NCBI GenBank assembly: GCA_947246015.1
Contig: CAMXQE010000013.1
Span: 24,684-88,683 of the forward strand
Direction: 5' to 3'
DNA length: 64,000 nucleotides
Origin: an uncultured Lachnospiraceae bacterium
GTDB lineage: Bacteria; Bacillota; Clostridia; Lachnospirales; Lachnospiraceae
The notes below the pieces were generated by a model. The model was not told the origin of the DNA, ran no database searches, and saw only the letters and a list, made by a program, of their open reading frames with translations. Position 1 is the first letter of the stretch. The number at the start of each line of letters is the position of its first letter. The translations under genes were made by a program, and so were the position numbers. Below, in pieces: positions 1-8,135 of the stretch.

Positions 1-1276
1 CCGCCAGCTGCTCCAATCCGGCCTGTATCTTATAAATGCAGTTCTGATTGATATCCGGCACTTCCAGCACATAACTGAAAGGAATCTGCCCTTTTACGGA
101 ACCATAAGGCACCCTGTCATCACTGCCAAGATACAGACACTGCACATTCAGAGTCCCCTGTATGTGGATACCGTTCTCCACGATTTCTTCATTTCCCACC
201 TGAATCTGTGCCTCACTGTGCAAAAGCTGCACCATAGGTACATCCGATGCACCGGTCTTTAAATGTTCCGCCACCTTCATCTTCCCCGCAGGTCTTGCAA
301 AAATTCCTTTAAACTGCGCCTGCTTGCTGACCGCTTCCACTTCCTTCACCACACCGTACACACCGGACAGAATATCCAGCCGTTCCTCTTCATAAAGGGC
401 AATATCCAGGTCCATCACCAATTCCATGGCAAATACCCTCTGCTCTCCGTCAAAATCGGGACGAATCTCCACTTCCTTATGCCCCATTACATAGTCGATA
501 TCCGCTGCCATCCCGTCTTCACAGCCGCTGCAGTCTATCGTCCCGCCAAACGGAACCGTCGTTTCATAACTCCTGACCGCCTGTTCTTCCCCTTCACCGG
601 ATGCCTCCGGCTCATACAGGAAAAATACATTCAAATCCCCCTGTATGGAAATCTTTCCCTCCTGTGCCCGGAACTCCACGTTGGCCGGCTCAATGCTCTG
701 CCATATAATCTGAAACACATTCGGATAATTCTGCGGCAGCTCCAGTTCTTCCTTAATACGGAAAATGTCCCGCTTCTTAACAGCCATCTGTGCGATACGC
801 AGCGGTTTTCTGCGGTATTCCACCGGCTCCTCATGGTACAGGTCCACCGCAGTCTCCTCATCATATATCATTTCTGCAGATATCCGCAGGGAAATCAATG
901 CCTGCACGCTGAGCTTTCTGGAATTGATAAGCCCTACCGTCAAGTCTTCCAGGTTCCACTTCACATTGACGCTGTCCCCGCTCTGTACACCTTCCGCATA
1001 AAGCTGCTCTTCAAAAGGCAGGCTGCCTTCCAGACAGGCAGGAACCGGATGCTCCCCTTCCGTTAAATACATGACAAGAAACTGCATTTTGCCTTTCACC
1101 GTCACATGGTCTTCCGTTACTTTTACTTCCTCCAGTGTCACACTTCCCCTGTCATATATCAGCTTACCCGCATCCGGCTTGGAATCTGAAATATTTACAT
1201 CATCTTCCAAAGTAATCTGTGTTGCCGCCTGACCTTTGATTTGGTCCATATGTATGTTTTTTTTCACTAACTCCAC
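1..1276 (-). CDS. DUF3794/SPOCS-domain protein, C-terminus beyond window
   Basis: The minus strand is open from a GTG at 1274-1276 to the window edge, about 425 codons, so the C-terminus is missing. The start is set by an excellent ribosome site (GGAGGTG, reverse of 1282-1288) six bases upstream. The N-terminus reads VELVKKNIHMDQIKGQAATQ, which I recognise as the start typical of Lachnospiraceae proteins with tandem DUF3794 (SPOCS) domains. Two beta-rich repeats are visible, at about residues 30-150 and 170-290, and a third begins near 330. Such proteins often end in a LysM domain and are linked to spore coat or envelope assembly; that part lies outside the window. Function is inferred from family only. 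It follows the pyr genes on the same strand, separated by a palindromic repeat. Confidence 0.85.
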   Translation of the reverse strand, partial: MELVKKNIHMDQIKGQAATQITLEDDVNISDSKPDAGKLIYDRGSVTLEEVKVTEDHVTVKGKMQFLVMYLTEGEHPVPACLEGSLPFEEQLYAEGVQSGDSVNVKWNLEDLTVGLINSRKLSVQALISLRISAEMIYDEETAVDLYHEEPVEYRRKPLRIAQMAVKKRDIFRIKEELELPQNYPNVFQIIWQSIEPANVEFRAQEGKISIQGDLNVFFLYEPEASGEGEEQAVRSYETTVPFGGTIDCSGCEDGMAADIDYVMGHKEVEIRPDFDGEQRVFAMELVMDLDIALYEEERLDILSGVYGVVKEVEAVSKQAQFKGIFARPAGKMKVAEHLKTGASDVPMVQLLHSEAQIQVGNEEIVENGIHIQGTLNVQCLYLGSDDRVPYGSVKGQIPFSYVLEVPDINQNCIYKIQAGLEQLA

Positions 1277-1355
1277 AAAAACACCTCCGCACCATCCATT
1301 ACTATTCCTTGTACTTACAGTAATTGTATGACATGCCGAAGGTGTTTATGCCTGA

Positions 1356-1396
1356 AGCGTGTTTGAAAATTCATTTCCGCAATTTTCAAACACGCT
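1356..1396. repeat. Palindromic repeat family 1, copy A
   Basis: Perfect 16-bp inverted repeat (AGCGTGTTTGAAAATT at 1356-1371 and its complement at 1381-1396) around a 9-base loop. It directly abuts the TAG stop of the upstream small protein gene. No T-run follows on either side, so it is not a standard terminator. Related copies lie at 4947-4999 and 13717-13767. Confidence 0.85.
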
Positions 1397-1786
1397 CTAA
1401 TGAATCTTAAGATAACTTATCGTGATATAATTATCCCAGTCCGGCTGCTCTTTAAAATACCGGTCAAACTCTGAATTATATATAGCGATATCGCTCATGC
1501 CGCCATACGGCAGAATGCTTATATTCACAAGTTTATCCGCCGGGTTGTTTGATTCAATGTATTTTTTCGTTTCCTCATACCCTATATCGCACCGGATGAC
1601 CTTTTCGCCTTTTGTATGAAGCCAGTATACATCGGATATCCGTACCTTCACCGGATATATGGTCTCACATCCGGCCGGTACGTTCAGGCTTTCTATCTTT
1701 AATATAACCGGAATCTTCCATCCGGACAGGCAATAGAGGAACACGGCTGTTACAACCGCCCATAATATCTTTCTTTTCCTGCTCAC
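1397..1786 (-). CDS. Small membrane-anchored protein of unknown function
   Basis: 129 residues from a GTG start with GGGGAG six bases upstream. Residues 1-7 are basic and about 8-30 form one hydrophobic segment, either an uncleaved anchor or a signal peptide without an obvious cleavage site. The remainder (about 100 residues) is soluble and probably extracytoplasmic; I do not recognise a domain. It lies 14 bases after pyrD on the same strand and is probably co-transcribed with the pyrimidine genes, though nothing in the protein suggests a role in pyrimidine synthesis. A palindromic repeat begins immediately after its stop codon. Confidence 0.7.
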   Translation of the reverse strand: MSRKRKILWAVVTAVFLYCLSGWKIPVILKIESLNVPAGCETIYPVKVRISDVYWLHTKGEKVIRCDIGYEETKKYIESNNPADKLVNISILPYGGMSDIAIYNSEFDRYFKEQPDWDNYITISYLKIH

Positions 1787-1800
1787 CTTGTCTCCCCGCC

Positions 1801-2703
1801 CTACTCCACACTGCCGATTAAAGAATGGATATCTTCTATATTATATTGCTTCATATAATCCTCGATTCCTTCCGCCACTTCTACCGTAGTATAGGGATTT
1901 GCAAAATTCATGGCGCCCACCGCCACAGCCGTAGCTCCTGCCAGCAGAAATTCCAGCGCATCTTCCGCATTGGCAATGCCCCCCATGCCGATAATCGGAA
2001 TCTTTACCGCCTGTGCCGTCTGGTAAACCATACGTACTGCCACCGGTTTTACCGCCGGACCGGACAAACCTCCCGTCCGGTTTGCCAGCACGAACTTCCT
2101 CTTATGCACATCAATCTTCATCCCTGTCAGCGTATTAATCATGGATAAGGCATCCGCTCCGGCCGCCTCTGCCGCCCTTGCCATCTCCGTAATGTCCGTT
2201 ACATTAGGGCTGAGTTTCATGATAACAGGCTGTCTGGCCTTTTTTTTCACTGCTGATGTAATGGCATACAAACTATCGGCCTTCTGCCCGAAAGCAATGG
2301 CGCCTTCCTTTACATTCGGACAGGACACATTGATTTCCAGCATATCCACCCCGGTATCACCCAGCCGTTCCACCACATCCAGATAATCTTCCACCGTTTT
2401 GCCGCAGACATTGACGATAATCCGTGTATCAAATTTCTTCAGAAAAGGAATATCCCTTTCTATAAACACATCGATTCCCGGATTCTGCAAACCGATGGCA
2501 TTCAGCATCCCTCCGTAAGTCTCTGCAATGCGGGGCGTCGGATTGCCCTCCCAGGGCACACTTGCCACACCTTTTGTCACCACAGCCCCCAGACGGTTCA
2601 GGTCCACGAACTCCGAATACTCCATTCCCGAACCAAAAGTTCCCGATGCCGTCATGACCGGGTTCTTAAATTCCACACCAGCTATCTTTACCTTTGTATT
2701 CAT
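1801..2703 (-). CDS. pyrD: Dihydroorotate dehydrogenase, catalytic subunit (class 1B)
   Basis: 300 residues, the normal length for PyrDB. This FMN protein oxidises dihydroorotate to orotate, the fourth step of UMP synthesis, and in class 1B passes electrons to NAD through PyrK. Visible signatures are the N-terminal NPVMTASGTFGSG segment, the catalytic cysteine in INVSCPN (Cys128) and the phosphate-binding GMGGI near residue 240. The start has GGAGGAAGG directly upstream. It lies 19 bases downstream of pyrK in the transcription direction, matching the obligate PyrDB-PyrK partnership. Cytoplasmic. Confidence 0.96.
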   Translation of the reverse strand: MNTKVKIAGVEFKNPVMTASGTFGSGMEYSEFVDLNRLGAVVTKGVASVPWEGNPTPRIAETYGGMLNAIGLQNPGIDVFIERDIPFLKKFDTRIIVNVCGKTVEDYLDVVERLGDTGVDMLEINVSCPNVKEGAIAFGQKADSLYAITSAVKKKARQPVIMKLSPNVTDITEMARAAEAAGADALSMINTLTGMKIDVHKRKFVLANRTGGLSGPAVKPVAVRMVYQTAQAVKIPIIGMGGIANAEDALEFLLAGATAVAVGAMNFANPYTTVEVAEGIEDYMKQYNIEDIHSLIGSVE

Positions 2704-2722
2704 TTCCTTCCTCCATACATGC

Positions 2723-3514
2723 TTAAATGTTTACATCCTTCGCAGAAAATACCGGCCCGTCCGTACAGATACGCGCGTTGTTTACATGGGAATGGGCATC
2801 CTTCTCCACTGTTTTGCACACACATCCAAGGCAGGCTCCTACACCGCAGGCCATCCGCTCCTCCAAAGAAATATACGCATCAATTCCTTTTTCTTCCGCA
2901 TACCGTTTCACCGCCCGCAGCATAGGCATAGGACCGCAGGCCATAATCACGTCCGCTTCCAGCCCGTTTTCCGCTATGGCATCCATCACATTTCCTTCCG
3001 TCCCCGCACTGCCGTCCTCGGTTGCCACATATACGGCGGCATATTTCCCCATATCATCTTTCAAAAAAAGCTGCTTATTCCTGTAACCGGCAATCACCGT
3101 CACCTCCGCCGCCTTTCCTTCCTGCTTTAAGTCCTTTGCAAGCTGCAGCATCGGAGGAATCCCGATGCCTCCTCCAATTAAGAACACTCTCTTTCCCACC
3201 GCCGCTTCCAGTGGAAAACCATTTCCTAAATTCCCCAGTATCCGTATATTCCTGCCCGTATGATAAAGGGAGAGTTCCTCCGTCCCCTTCCCTGCCACAC
3301 GGTATACGATACGCAGCCGCCCCTTTTCCCTGTCCGTTTCGCATATACTGATTGGACGGGGCAGCAGCATACTCTCATTATGAGGATAAATGCAGAGGAA
3401 CTGTCCTGCTTTCGCTGTCTGTGCCAAATCTGTCTCAATCCACATATCGTAGATTCCATCCGCAATTTCCGTCTGGGATATCACCTTCGTCTTCACTTTC
3501 TTCTTCTGCTCCAT
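2723..3514 (-). CDS. pyrK: Dihydroorotate dehydrogenase electron-transfer subunit
   Basis: 263 residues. PyrK carries FAD and a [2Fe-2S] cluster and moves electrons from PyrD to NAD. The ferredoxin-reductase-type FAD motif RPISIC is near residues 53-58, the nucleotide-binding GGGIGIPP near 114-121, and the C-terminal cysteine cluster CGVGACLGC with a fourth cysteine about 20 residues later binds the iron-sulfur centre. The start is 87 bases after pyrC, and that gap is filled by a 14-bp tandem repeat rich in Shine-Dalgarno-like purines. The nearest ribosome site is AAAGGA about ten bases before the ATG. Confidence 0.95.
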   Translation of the reverse strand: MEQKKKVKTKVISQTEIADGIYDMWIETDLAQTAKAGQFLCIYPHNESMLLPRPISICETDREKGRLRIVYRVAGKGTEELSLYHTGRNIRILGNLGNGFPLEAAVGKRVFLIGGGIGIPPMLQLAKDLKQEGKAAEVTVIAGYRNKQLFLKDDMGKYAAVYVATEDGSAGTEGNVMDAIAENGLEADVIMACGPMPMLRAVKRYAEEKGIDAYISLEERMACGVGACLGCVCKTVEKDAHSHVNNARICTDGPVFSAKDVNI

Positions 3515-3530
3515 CGTACTTTCGTCCTTT

Positions 3531-3614
3531 CTTATTTTTTCCTTCTTATTTTTCCCTTCTTATTTTTCCCTTCTTATTTTTACTTTCTTATTTTTCCTTT
3601 TTTATTTGTCCTTA
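3531..3614. repeat. 14-bp tandem repeat between pyrC and pyrK
   Basis: About six units with an exact 14-base period (CTTATTTTT begins at 3531, 3545, 3559, 3573 and 3587, with a degenerate unit at 3601). In the transcribed direction each unit reads roughly AAAAATAAGAAGGG, giving a series of stop codons and purine-rich Shine-Dalgarno-like blocks. The last unit contains the pyrC stop codon and the first lies just upstream of pyrK. Confidence 0.9.
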
Positions 3615-4909
3615 CCCTTTTTTCCTTCCGCATCTTTCTGATACACAATCTTTCCGCCGCAGATTGTATAATGCACCGTTCCCGGCAGTTCCATTCCCGT
3701 AAACGGAGAATTGCAGGACTTAGACCAAAAACTATCCGCCACCCATTTTTCCTCTTTATCGAAAATCACGATATCCGCCGGTCCGCCTTCCGCCAGATAT
3801 CCGGCATCCAGATGATAAAAATGAGCCGGCTGCCATGCCATGCGGCTCAACAGTTCCCGCATGGTCAGATACCCTTTATCCACCAATTCCCTGATTCCCA
3901 GAGCCAGGGATGTTTCCAGTCCGATAATGCCGCTGGGTGCTTCTGTTATCGGCTTTTTCTTTTCCTCCGCGCTGTGCGGTGCATGGTCCGTGGCTATCAT
4001 ATCAATGGTTCCGTCCCGCAGTCCCTCTATGATTGCCAGCCGGTCTGCTTCCTCCCTGAGCGGCGGATTCATCTTTGCCAATGTCCCGTACGTAATCGCC
4101 GCTTCCTCCGTCAGTGTAAAATGATGGGGCGCAGCCTCCGCATGGATATGCGGGTTCCTTTTCTTCGCCTGCCGGACCAGTTCCACCGCTTCCTTCGTAC
4201 TGATATGCTGTATCGAAATATCCGCGCCTGTCCCTTCCGCCAGCTCCAAATCCCGTTTCACCATATCGATTTCCGCCTGCCTGTCCGAACCGCCTATTCC
4301 GTAATACGCTGATGCCTTTCCCCGATTCACTCCGTTATTCTGTATGAACGCCGGGTTCTCCTCATGAAAGCTCAGCGGCCTGTCCAAACGGGCTGCCTCC
4401 GCCATTGCCGCCCTTACCACCTCTTCCTTTAACAGCGGTATCCCGTCATCTGTAAATCCCATCGCTCCGGCATTCTTAAGTTCTTCCATATCCGTCAGTT
4501 CCTGCCCCTTCATTCCGATGGTAACCGTTCCGCAGCTCTTCACATGGATTCCCGTCTCCGCCCCTTTTTCCAGCACATATCTGAGTGTTCCGGCGCAATC
4601 CACCGGGGGCTTCGTGTTTGCCATCAGCACCACCGTCGTAAAGCCCCCCTTCGCCGCTGCTCCCGCACCGCTGAGAATATCCTCCTTATACTCAAATCCC
4701 GGCTCCCGAAAATGCACATGCACATCCACCAGGCCGGGAGCTACGATTTTCCCTTCCGCATCAATCACCCGAACTTCCTCCCCATTCGGAGAGACTTCCG
4801 AAATCCCGGCTTCCATCCTGACAATTTTTCCTTTATCCACTAAAACATCCCTGACTCCCTCAAAACCGCTTGCGGGGTCTATCACATATCCCGATTTAAT
4901 CAACAACAT
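3602..4909 (-). CDS. pyrC: Dihydroorotase
   Basis: 435 residues, matching class I dihydroorotases (about 425-430). It cyclises carbamoyl aspartate to dihydroorotate. Metal-site residues are visible: HVHFREPG (HVH at 64-66), the lysine-less HEEN segment near 178, IQHIST near 237 and IATDHAPH near 305. The C-terminal residues YQKDAEGKKGKDK are strongly basic and run into the tandem repeat. The ATG is preceded by GGGAG at suitable spacing. First gene of the pyrC-pyrK-pyrD transcript: a promoter lies at 5030-5058 and a palindromic repeat sits in the leader. Confidence 0.95.
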   Translation of the reverse strand: MLLIKSGYVIDPASGFEGVRDVLVDKGKIVRMEAGISEVSPNGEEVRVIDAEGKIVAPGLVDVHVHFREPGFEYKEDILSGAGAAAKGGFTTVVLMANTKPPVDCAGTLRYVLEKGAETGIHVKSCGTVTIGMKGQELTDMEELKNAGAMGFTDDGIPLLKEEVVRAAMAEAARLDRPLSFHEENPAFIQNNGVNRGKASAYYGIGGSDRQAEIDMVKRDLELAEGTGADISIQHISTKEAVELVRQAKKRNPHIHAEAAPHHFTLTEEAAITYGTLAKMNPPLREEADRLAIIEGLRDGTIDMIATDHAPHSAEEKKKPITEAPSGIIGLETSLALGIRELVDKGYLTMRELLSRMAWQPAHFYHLDAGYLAEGGPADIVIFDKEEKWVADSFWSKSCNSPFTGMELPGTVHYTICGGKIVYQKDAEGKKGKDK

Positions 4910-4946
4910 GCCCGTTCACTCCCATCGCCTCTGATTTTCCGCCAAA

Positions 4947-4999
4947 GCGTGTTTAAAATTGTAACGCACAACCGGCAGAAAGCAACTTTCAAACACGCC
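4947..4999. repeat. Palindromic repeat family 1, copy B, in the pyr leader
   Basis: Imperfect inverted repeat with ends AGCGTGTTT and AAACACGC and a longer, diverged centre. It lies between the pyr promoter (5030-5058) and the pyrC start (4909), so it would fold in the 5' untranslated region. Same family as 1356-1396 and 13717-13767. Confidence 0.75.
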
Positions 5000-5029
5000 C
5001 TGGTGAAACTTTATCACTTCCATCTTTTT

Positions 5030-5058
5030 AGTATATCCTATCCCCCATGCAACATCAA
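5030..5058 (-). promoter_or_regulatory. Sigma-A type promoter for pyrC-pyrK-pyrD
   Basis: On the minus strand TTGATG (5053-5058) and TATACT (5030-5035) are separated by exactly 17 bases. Predicted transcription start is near 5023, giving a leader of about 115 nt that contains palindromic copy B. The -35 region overlaps the last codons of the upstream lipoprotein gene. Confidence 0.65.
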
Positions 5059-5489
5059 TCAAAAACTACCGACTTATCCAGATATTCCATTTTTACTACT
5101 ACATAGGGATAAGACGCACCATCCTTCTCCTGCGCATGATACAGTTCCCTGTTCTCCGGCTCCGGCCCAATCAGGTTCGTATCCATATAAATCGCATTTG
5201 CCGTCAGGTATAAATCATTTATCGTAATGCTGTATCCCCCTGTCTCCTGTCTTCCGTAACCAACGCATATATACAGAAAATCTCCGTCCTGATAAGTGAT
5301 TTTAAATTCCTTTTCTTTTTTTTCTTCTATAATCTGTTTTAACTCCTCCGGTATATTTTCCTCTCCCAATACCGTAAACTCAATATCCTTAAGTTTCTCA
5401 TCTTCCTTCTTTTCGTCCGTACCGCATCCCGTCAGACAGAGTGCCCAAACTACCATAATCATTCCCCATAAAATCAATCTTTTTCTCAT
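5055..5489 (-). CDS. PrcB-like lipoprotein
   Basis: 144 residues. A basic N-terminus and a hydrophobic segment lead to a lipobox LTGC (Cys22), so it should be a membrane-anchored surface lipoprotein. The lysine/glutamate-rich stretch after it is a linker. Residues about 70-140 (ICVGYGRQETGGYSI onward) resemble the C-terminal domain of the PrcB family (PF14343), where the TGGYS motif is typical; that assignment is from memory of the family. PrcB proteins assist a surface protease in oral spirochaetes, but in Firmicutes the role is unknown. It lies upstream of the pyr promoter on the same strand and has no evident link to it. Confidence 0.75.
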   Translation of the reverse strand: MRKRLILWGMIMVVWALCLTGCGTDEKKEDEKLKDIEFTVLGEENIPEELKQIIEEKKEKEFKITYQDGDFLYICVGYGRQETGGYSITINDLYLTANAIYMDTNLIGPEPENRELYHAQEKDGASYPYVVVKMEYLDKSVVFD

Positions 5490-5648
5490 GTCTATAGTTC
5501 CTCTTCCCTTTCTACCTATTTTATTTACTGTAACATTCGGTTATTCCTTTTAGAAAAAAAATATAATTTTATGCAAGATTATAGTAGTATTTTTGGTTTT
5601 TTTTTACTATAATCATTTTATTAGCACTTGTTGTGAGGAGATAACGGC

Positions 5649-7352
5649 ATGGATAAAAATGAAACACACCGCTATGAAAACTATGAATGGCTGCAGGATG
5701 GGCGGCATCAGACCGTCTTAAAAACCATGCGCACCATCGCTTATGAGTTCAATCCCGATACCGGAGAAGAAATTGTATCTCCTTTTATCAGCCAGTATCT
5801 TGCCGGAAACTATGACGGCCGCCTTCTCTCACAAGTCATGATAGAAGACCACGTCATCCATCCCGACGATTTGAAAAAATCCCTGGAGTTCCGTGAAGCG
5901 GTGCAAAAAGGTGATGCGGATGAAATATCCATCCGTCTCCGTACGCCGGAAGGCCCTTACCGCTGGTTTAAAATGAAGATTTCCCCCTACCGGGCGCCAA
6001 ACGGCTCCAATCGTTATATAGGTACGTTTACGAATATCGATAAGGAAATGCGTCAGCAGGAGGCGCTCCGGTATCGTGCCGAATACGATCTGGTTACGGG
6101 CATTTACAATAAAGTGACTTTTTATACGGTTACAGGCAACTGGCTTGGCAGCGAGCCGGATATTACCCGCTGCCTTATCAGTTTCGATATCGACCGTTTT
6201 AAAATCATTAACGAGACTTACTCTCTCTCTGAGGGGGACGAGGTTTTACGCTATATTGCAAAGCTGCTGAAGCAGATGACCTATTCCGGCGAAACTTACG
6301 CCCGGAATAACAGCGATATTTTCTATGTCTGTCTGTCGCGCCCGAAAAAAGAAGCGGCAGAATTCGTATTAGAACTGGAACATCTCTTAAATAAATATCC
6401 TTTGGATTTCCAGTTCACACTGTCTGCCGGCATCGTGCATATCCCCCACTATAACGGGGAACCTCTTAATGTATTGTGTGACTGGGCGGCAATGGCGCAG
6501 AACACTGTCAAAGGCAGCTATATCCACCGCTATGCTTTCTATGAAGAAACCATGAGCGATGATTTGAATAAAGAACACTATATTACAAAAAACATGGCTC
6601 ATGCTTTGGAAAACCATGAATTTCAAATGTATCTCCAGCCTAAATATGATATGCGCACCCATACCATTATCGGAGCGGAAGCGCTGTCCCGCTGGCACCA
6701 TCCGGAAGACGGCGTTCTTCCTCCCGGCGATTTCATTCCGTTGTTTGAACGGAACGGATTTATTATCCAAATGGACGAATATATTTGGGAAATGGCATGC
6801 AAGACTATCCGCCGCTGGCTGGATGAGGGGAAAAAGCCGATTACCATTTCGGTTAATGTATCCCGCGTTCACCTGCACGACCCTGAACTGTGCCACAAGC
6901 TCATTTCCCTCACCCGAAAGTATGACCTTCCGCCTCATTCCATTGAACTGGAAATTACGGAAAGCGCATACGTGGACAATCCGGACGCTCTCTATGATAT
7001 TATGGATAAACTTCAGGAAGCCGGGTTTCTGTTTTCCATGGACGATTTTGGAAGCGGTTACTCTTCCTTAAACGCCTTGAAAGACATACCTGTCGATGTA
7101 GTGAAAATAGACTTGAATTTCCTGCAGAAAGCCCGCCGGGGCTTACAGGTTGGACGCGATATCTTAAAAGGAGTCATCCAGATGATTCAGGGCATCCAGC
7201 TTCCGGTCATTGCGGAAGGCGTGGAAAACAAAGAGCAGGCAGATTTCCTGTTAAATGCAGGATGCGTACATGCACAGGGTTATTATTATGCCAAACCCAT
7301 GACCGTCCCTGATTTTGAACAACTACTATCCGGAAAGGAAACCTCTATATGA
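5649..7352 (+). CDS. PAS-degenerate GGDEF-EAL c-di-GMP phosphodiesterase
   Basis: 567 residues. Order: PAS-like sensor (about 30-135, ending in a PAC-like GTFTNIDKE), a GGDEF-fold domain (about 145-300) and an EAL domain (about 310-560). The GGDEF position reads NNSDIF (221-226), so cyclase activity should be lost. The EAL domain keeps its signature residues: GAEALSRW, the asparagine in SVNVSR, ELEITES, MDDFGSGYSS, the lysine in VVKID, AEGVE and the HAQGYY loop. I infer an active phosphodiesterase lowering c-di-GMP, tuned by the PAS and dead GGDEF domains. No membrane segment is visible. The ATG follows GAGGAG; a TATAAT lies at 5608-5613 without a good -35. It overlaps plsC by four bases. Confidence 0.93.
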   Translation: MDKNETHRYENYEWLQDGRHQTVLKTMRTIAYEFNPDTGEEIVSPFISQYLAGNYDGRLLSQVMIEDHVIHPDDLKKSLEFREAVQKGDADEISIRLRTPEGPYRWFKMKISPYRAPNGSNRYIGTFTNIDKEMRQQEALRYRAEYDLVTGIYNKVTFYTVTGNWLGSEPDITRCLISFDIDRFKIINETYSLSEGDEVLRYIAKLLKQMTYSGETYARNNSDIFYVCLSRPKKEAAEFVLELEHLLNKYPLDFQFTLSAGIVHIPHYNGEPLNVLCDWAAMAQNTVKGSYIHRYAFYEETMSDDLNKEHYITKNMAHALENHEFQMYLQPKYDMRTHTIIGAEALSRWHHPEDGVLPPGDFIPLFERNGFIIQMDEYIWEMACKTIRRWLDEGKKPITISVNVSRVHLHDPELCHKLISLTRKYDLPPHSIELEITESAYVDNPDALYDIMDKLQEAGFLFSMDDFGSGYSSLNALKDIPVDVVKIDLNFLQKARRGLQVGRDILKGVIQMIQGIQLPVIAEGVENKEQADFLLNAGCVHAQGYYYAKPMTVPDFEQLLSGKETSI

Positions 7353-8083
7353 TACGCTTTTTATGTGTTGCCGCATTTGTAATATTATTCCTTGTCTTCA
7401 GCATACCGCTGCTGATTGCGGAATGGATCATCGGAAAATTCAATATGGATTTAAAAAACAGAAGTTCCCTCGCCATCGTCAACTGGGCGTTCCGGGTCTG
7501 CCTTTGGCTCAGCGGCGTCTCCCTGACCGTCATCGGCGAGGAAAATGTTCCGAAAGACACCGCCGTTTTATACGTCGGAAACCACCGCAGCTATTTCGAT
7601 ATCCTGCTGACCTACACGAGAGTTCCCCGACCTACCGGCTATATTGCCAAGAAAGAAATGCTGCGCTATCCCCTGCTGGTAAACTGGATGAAGAATCTCC
7701 ATTGCCTGTTCTTAAACCGCGAGGATGTAAAAGAAGGACTGAAAACCATACTGGAAGCCATCGAAAAAGTAAAATCCGGAATTTCCATCTGCATCTTTCC
7801 CGAAGGCACAAGGAATAAGGTTCCTGATACATTCCTCCCCTTCCATGAAGGAAGTTTTAAAATCGCTGAGAAATCCGGCTGTCCGATTGTTCCGATGTGC
7901 ATGAACAATTCCGCCGGCATCTTCGAAGACCATCTGCCGAAAATCCGCCGGGCGCATGTTGTGCTGGAATACTGCAAGCCGGTTTATATCAAAGATTTAC
8001 CAAAGGCAGAGCGGAAATTCGTAGGAGCGCATGTACAGGAAATCATCAAAGAAACATATTTTAAAAATAAAGAACTGGTATAA
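7349..8083 (+). CDS. plsC: 1-acyl-sn-glycerol-3-phosphate acyltransferase
   Basis: 244 residues. Transfers an acyl chain to lysophosphatidic acid, making phosphatidic acid for membrane lipids. Catalytic block I is GNHRSYFD (NHx4D), block III is FPEGTRNK, and VPMCMNNS fits block IV. The first 25 residues are hydrophobic and likely anchor it to the inner membrane face. The start overlaps the upstream EAL gene (ATGA), implying translational coupling between c-di-GMP turnover and this lipid enzyme. The stop codon lies inside the left arm of the terminator at 8070-8104. Confidence 0.95.
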   Translation: MIRFLCVAAFVILFLVFSIPLLIAEWIIGKFNMDLKNRSSLAIVNWAFRVCLWLSGVSLTVIGEENVPKDTAVLYVGNHRSYFDILLTYTRVPRPTGYIAKKEMLRYPLLVNWMKNLHCLFLNREDVKEGLKTILEAIEKVKSGISICIFPEGTRNKVPDTFLPFHEGSFKIAEKSGCPIVPMCMNNSAGIFEDHLPKIRRAHVVLEYCKPVYIKDLPKAERKFVGAHVQEIIKETYFKNKELV

Positions 8084-8104
8084 GATGCTATACCAGTTCT
8101 TTTT
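8070..8104 (+). terminator. Terminator after plsC
   Basis: Perfect 13-bp stem AAGAACTGGTATA (8070-8082) with its complement (8089-8101), six-base loop and a T-run to 8104. The stem includes the plsC stop codon. The following bases ATGCACAGG match the end of the structured repeat family described at 47948, 54945 and 63301. Confidence 0.9.
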
Positions 8105-8135
8105 ATGCACAGGGGCGCACAGCAGAATTTGCTGC
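8096..8135 (-). repeat. Remnant of the terminator-associated structured repeat
   Basis: Reading the minus strand, 17 bases ending in CCTGTGCATAAAAA (8102-8114 and flanks) are identical to the tail of the element copy at 47948-48044. Upstream, GGGGCA and GCGCCCC can pair around a small hairpin, like the other copies, but the conserved first hairpin is not recognisable. It overlaps the last codons of the ligase-like gene and supplies its stop codon. Confidence 0.5.

Noticed and set aside
263..1066. 267-codon plus-strand reading frame
   Set aside because: It lies fully antisense to the DUF3794 gene, whose frame, start and ribosome site are convincing; the plus-strand translation is rich in His/Arg/Pro as expected of a shadow.
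1356..1396. Rho-independent terminator
   Set aside because: Strong stem but no T-run on either strand, and the same palindrome recurs in a leader and near another gene, so it is listed as a repeat.
3531..3614. Possible CRISPR-like repeat
   Set aside because: Units are 14 bases and contiguous with no spacers; it is a minisatellite.
3260..4312. 350-codon plus-strand frame over pyrK-pyrC
   Set aside because: Antisense to two clear pyrimidine genes; its Phe/Leu-rich centre is only the 14-bp tandem repeat read on the other strand.
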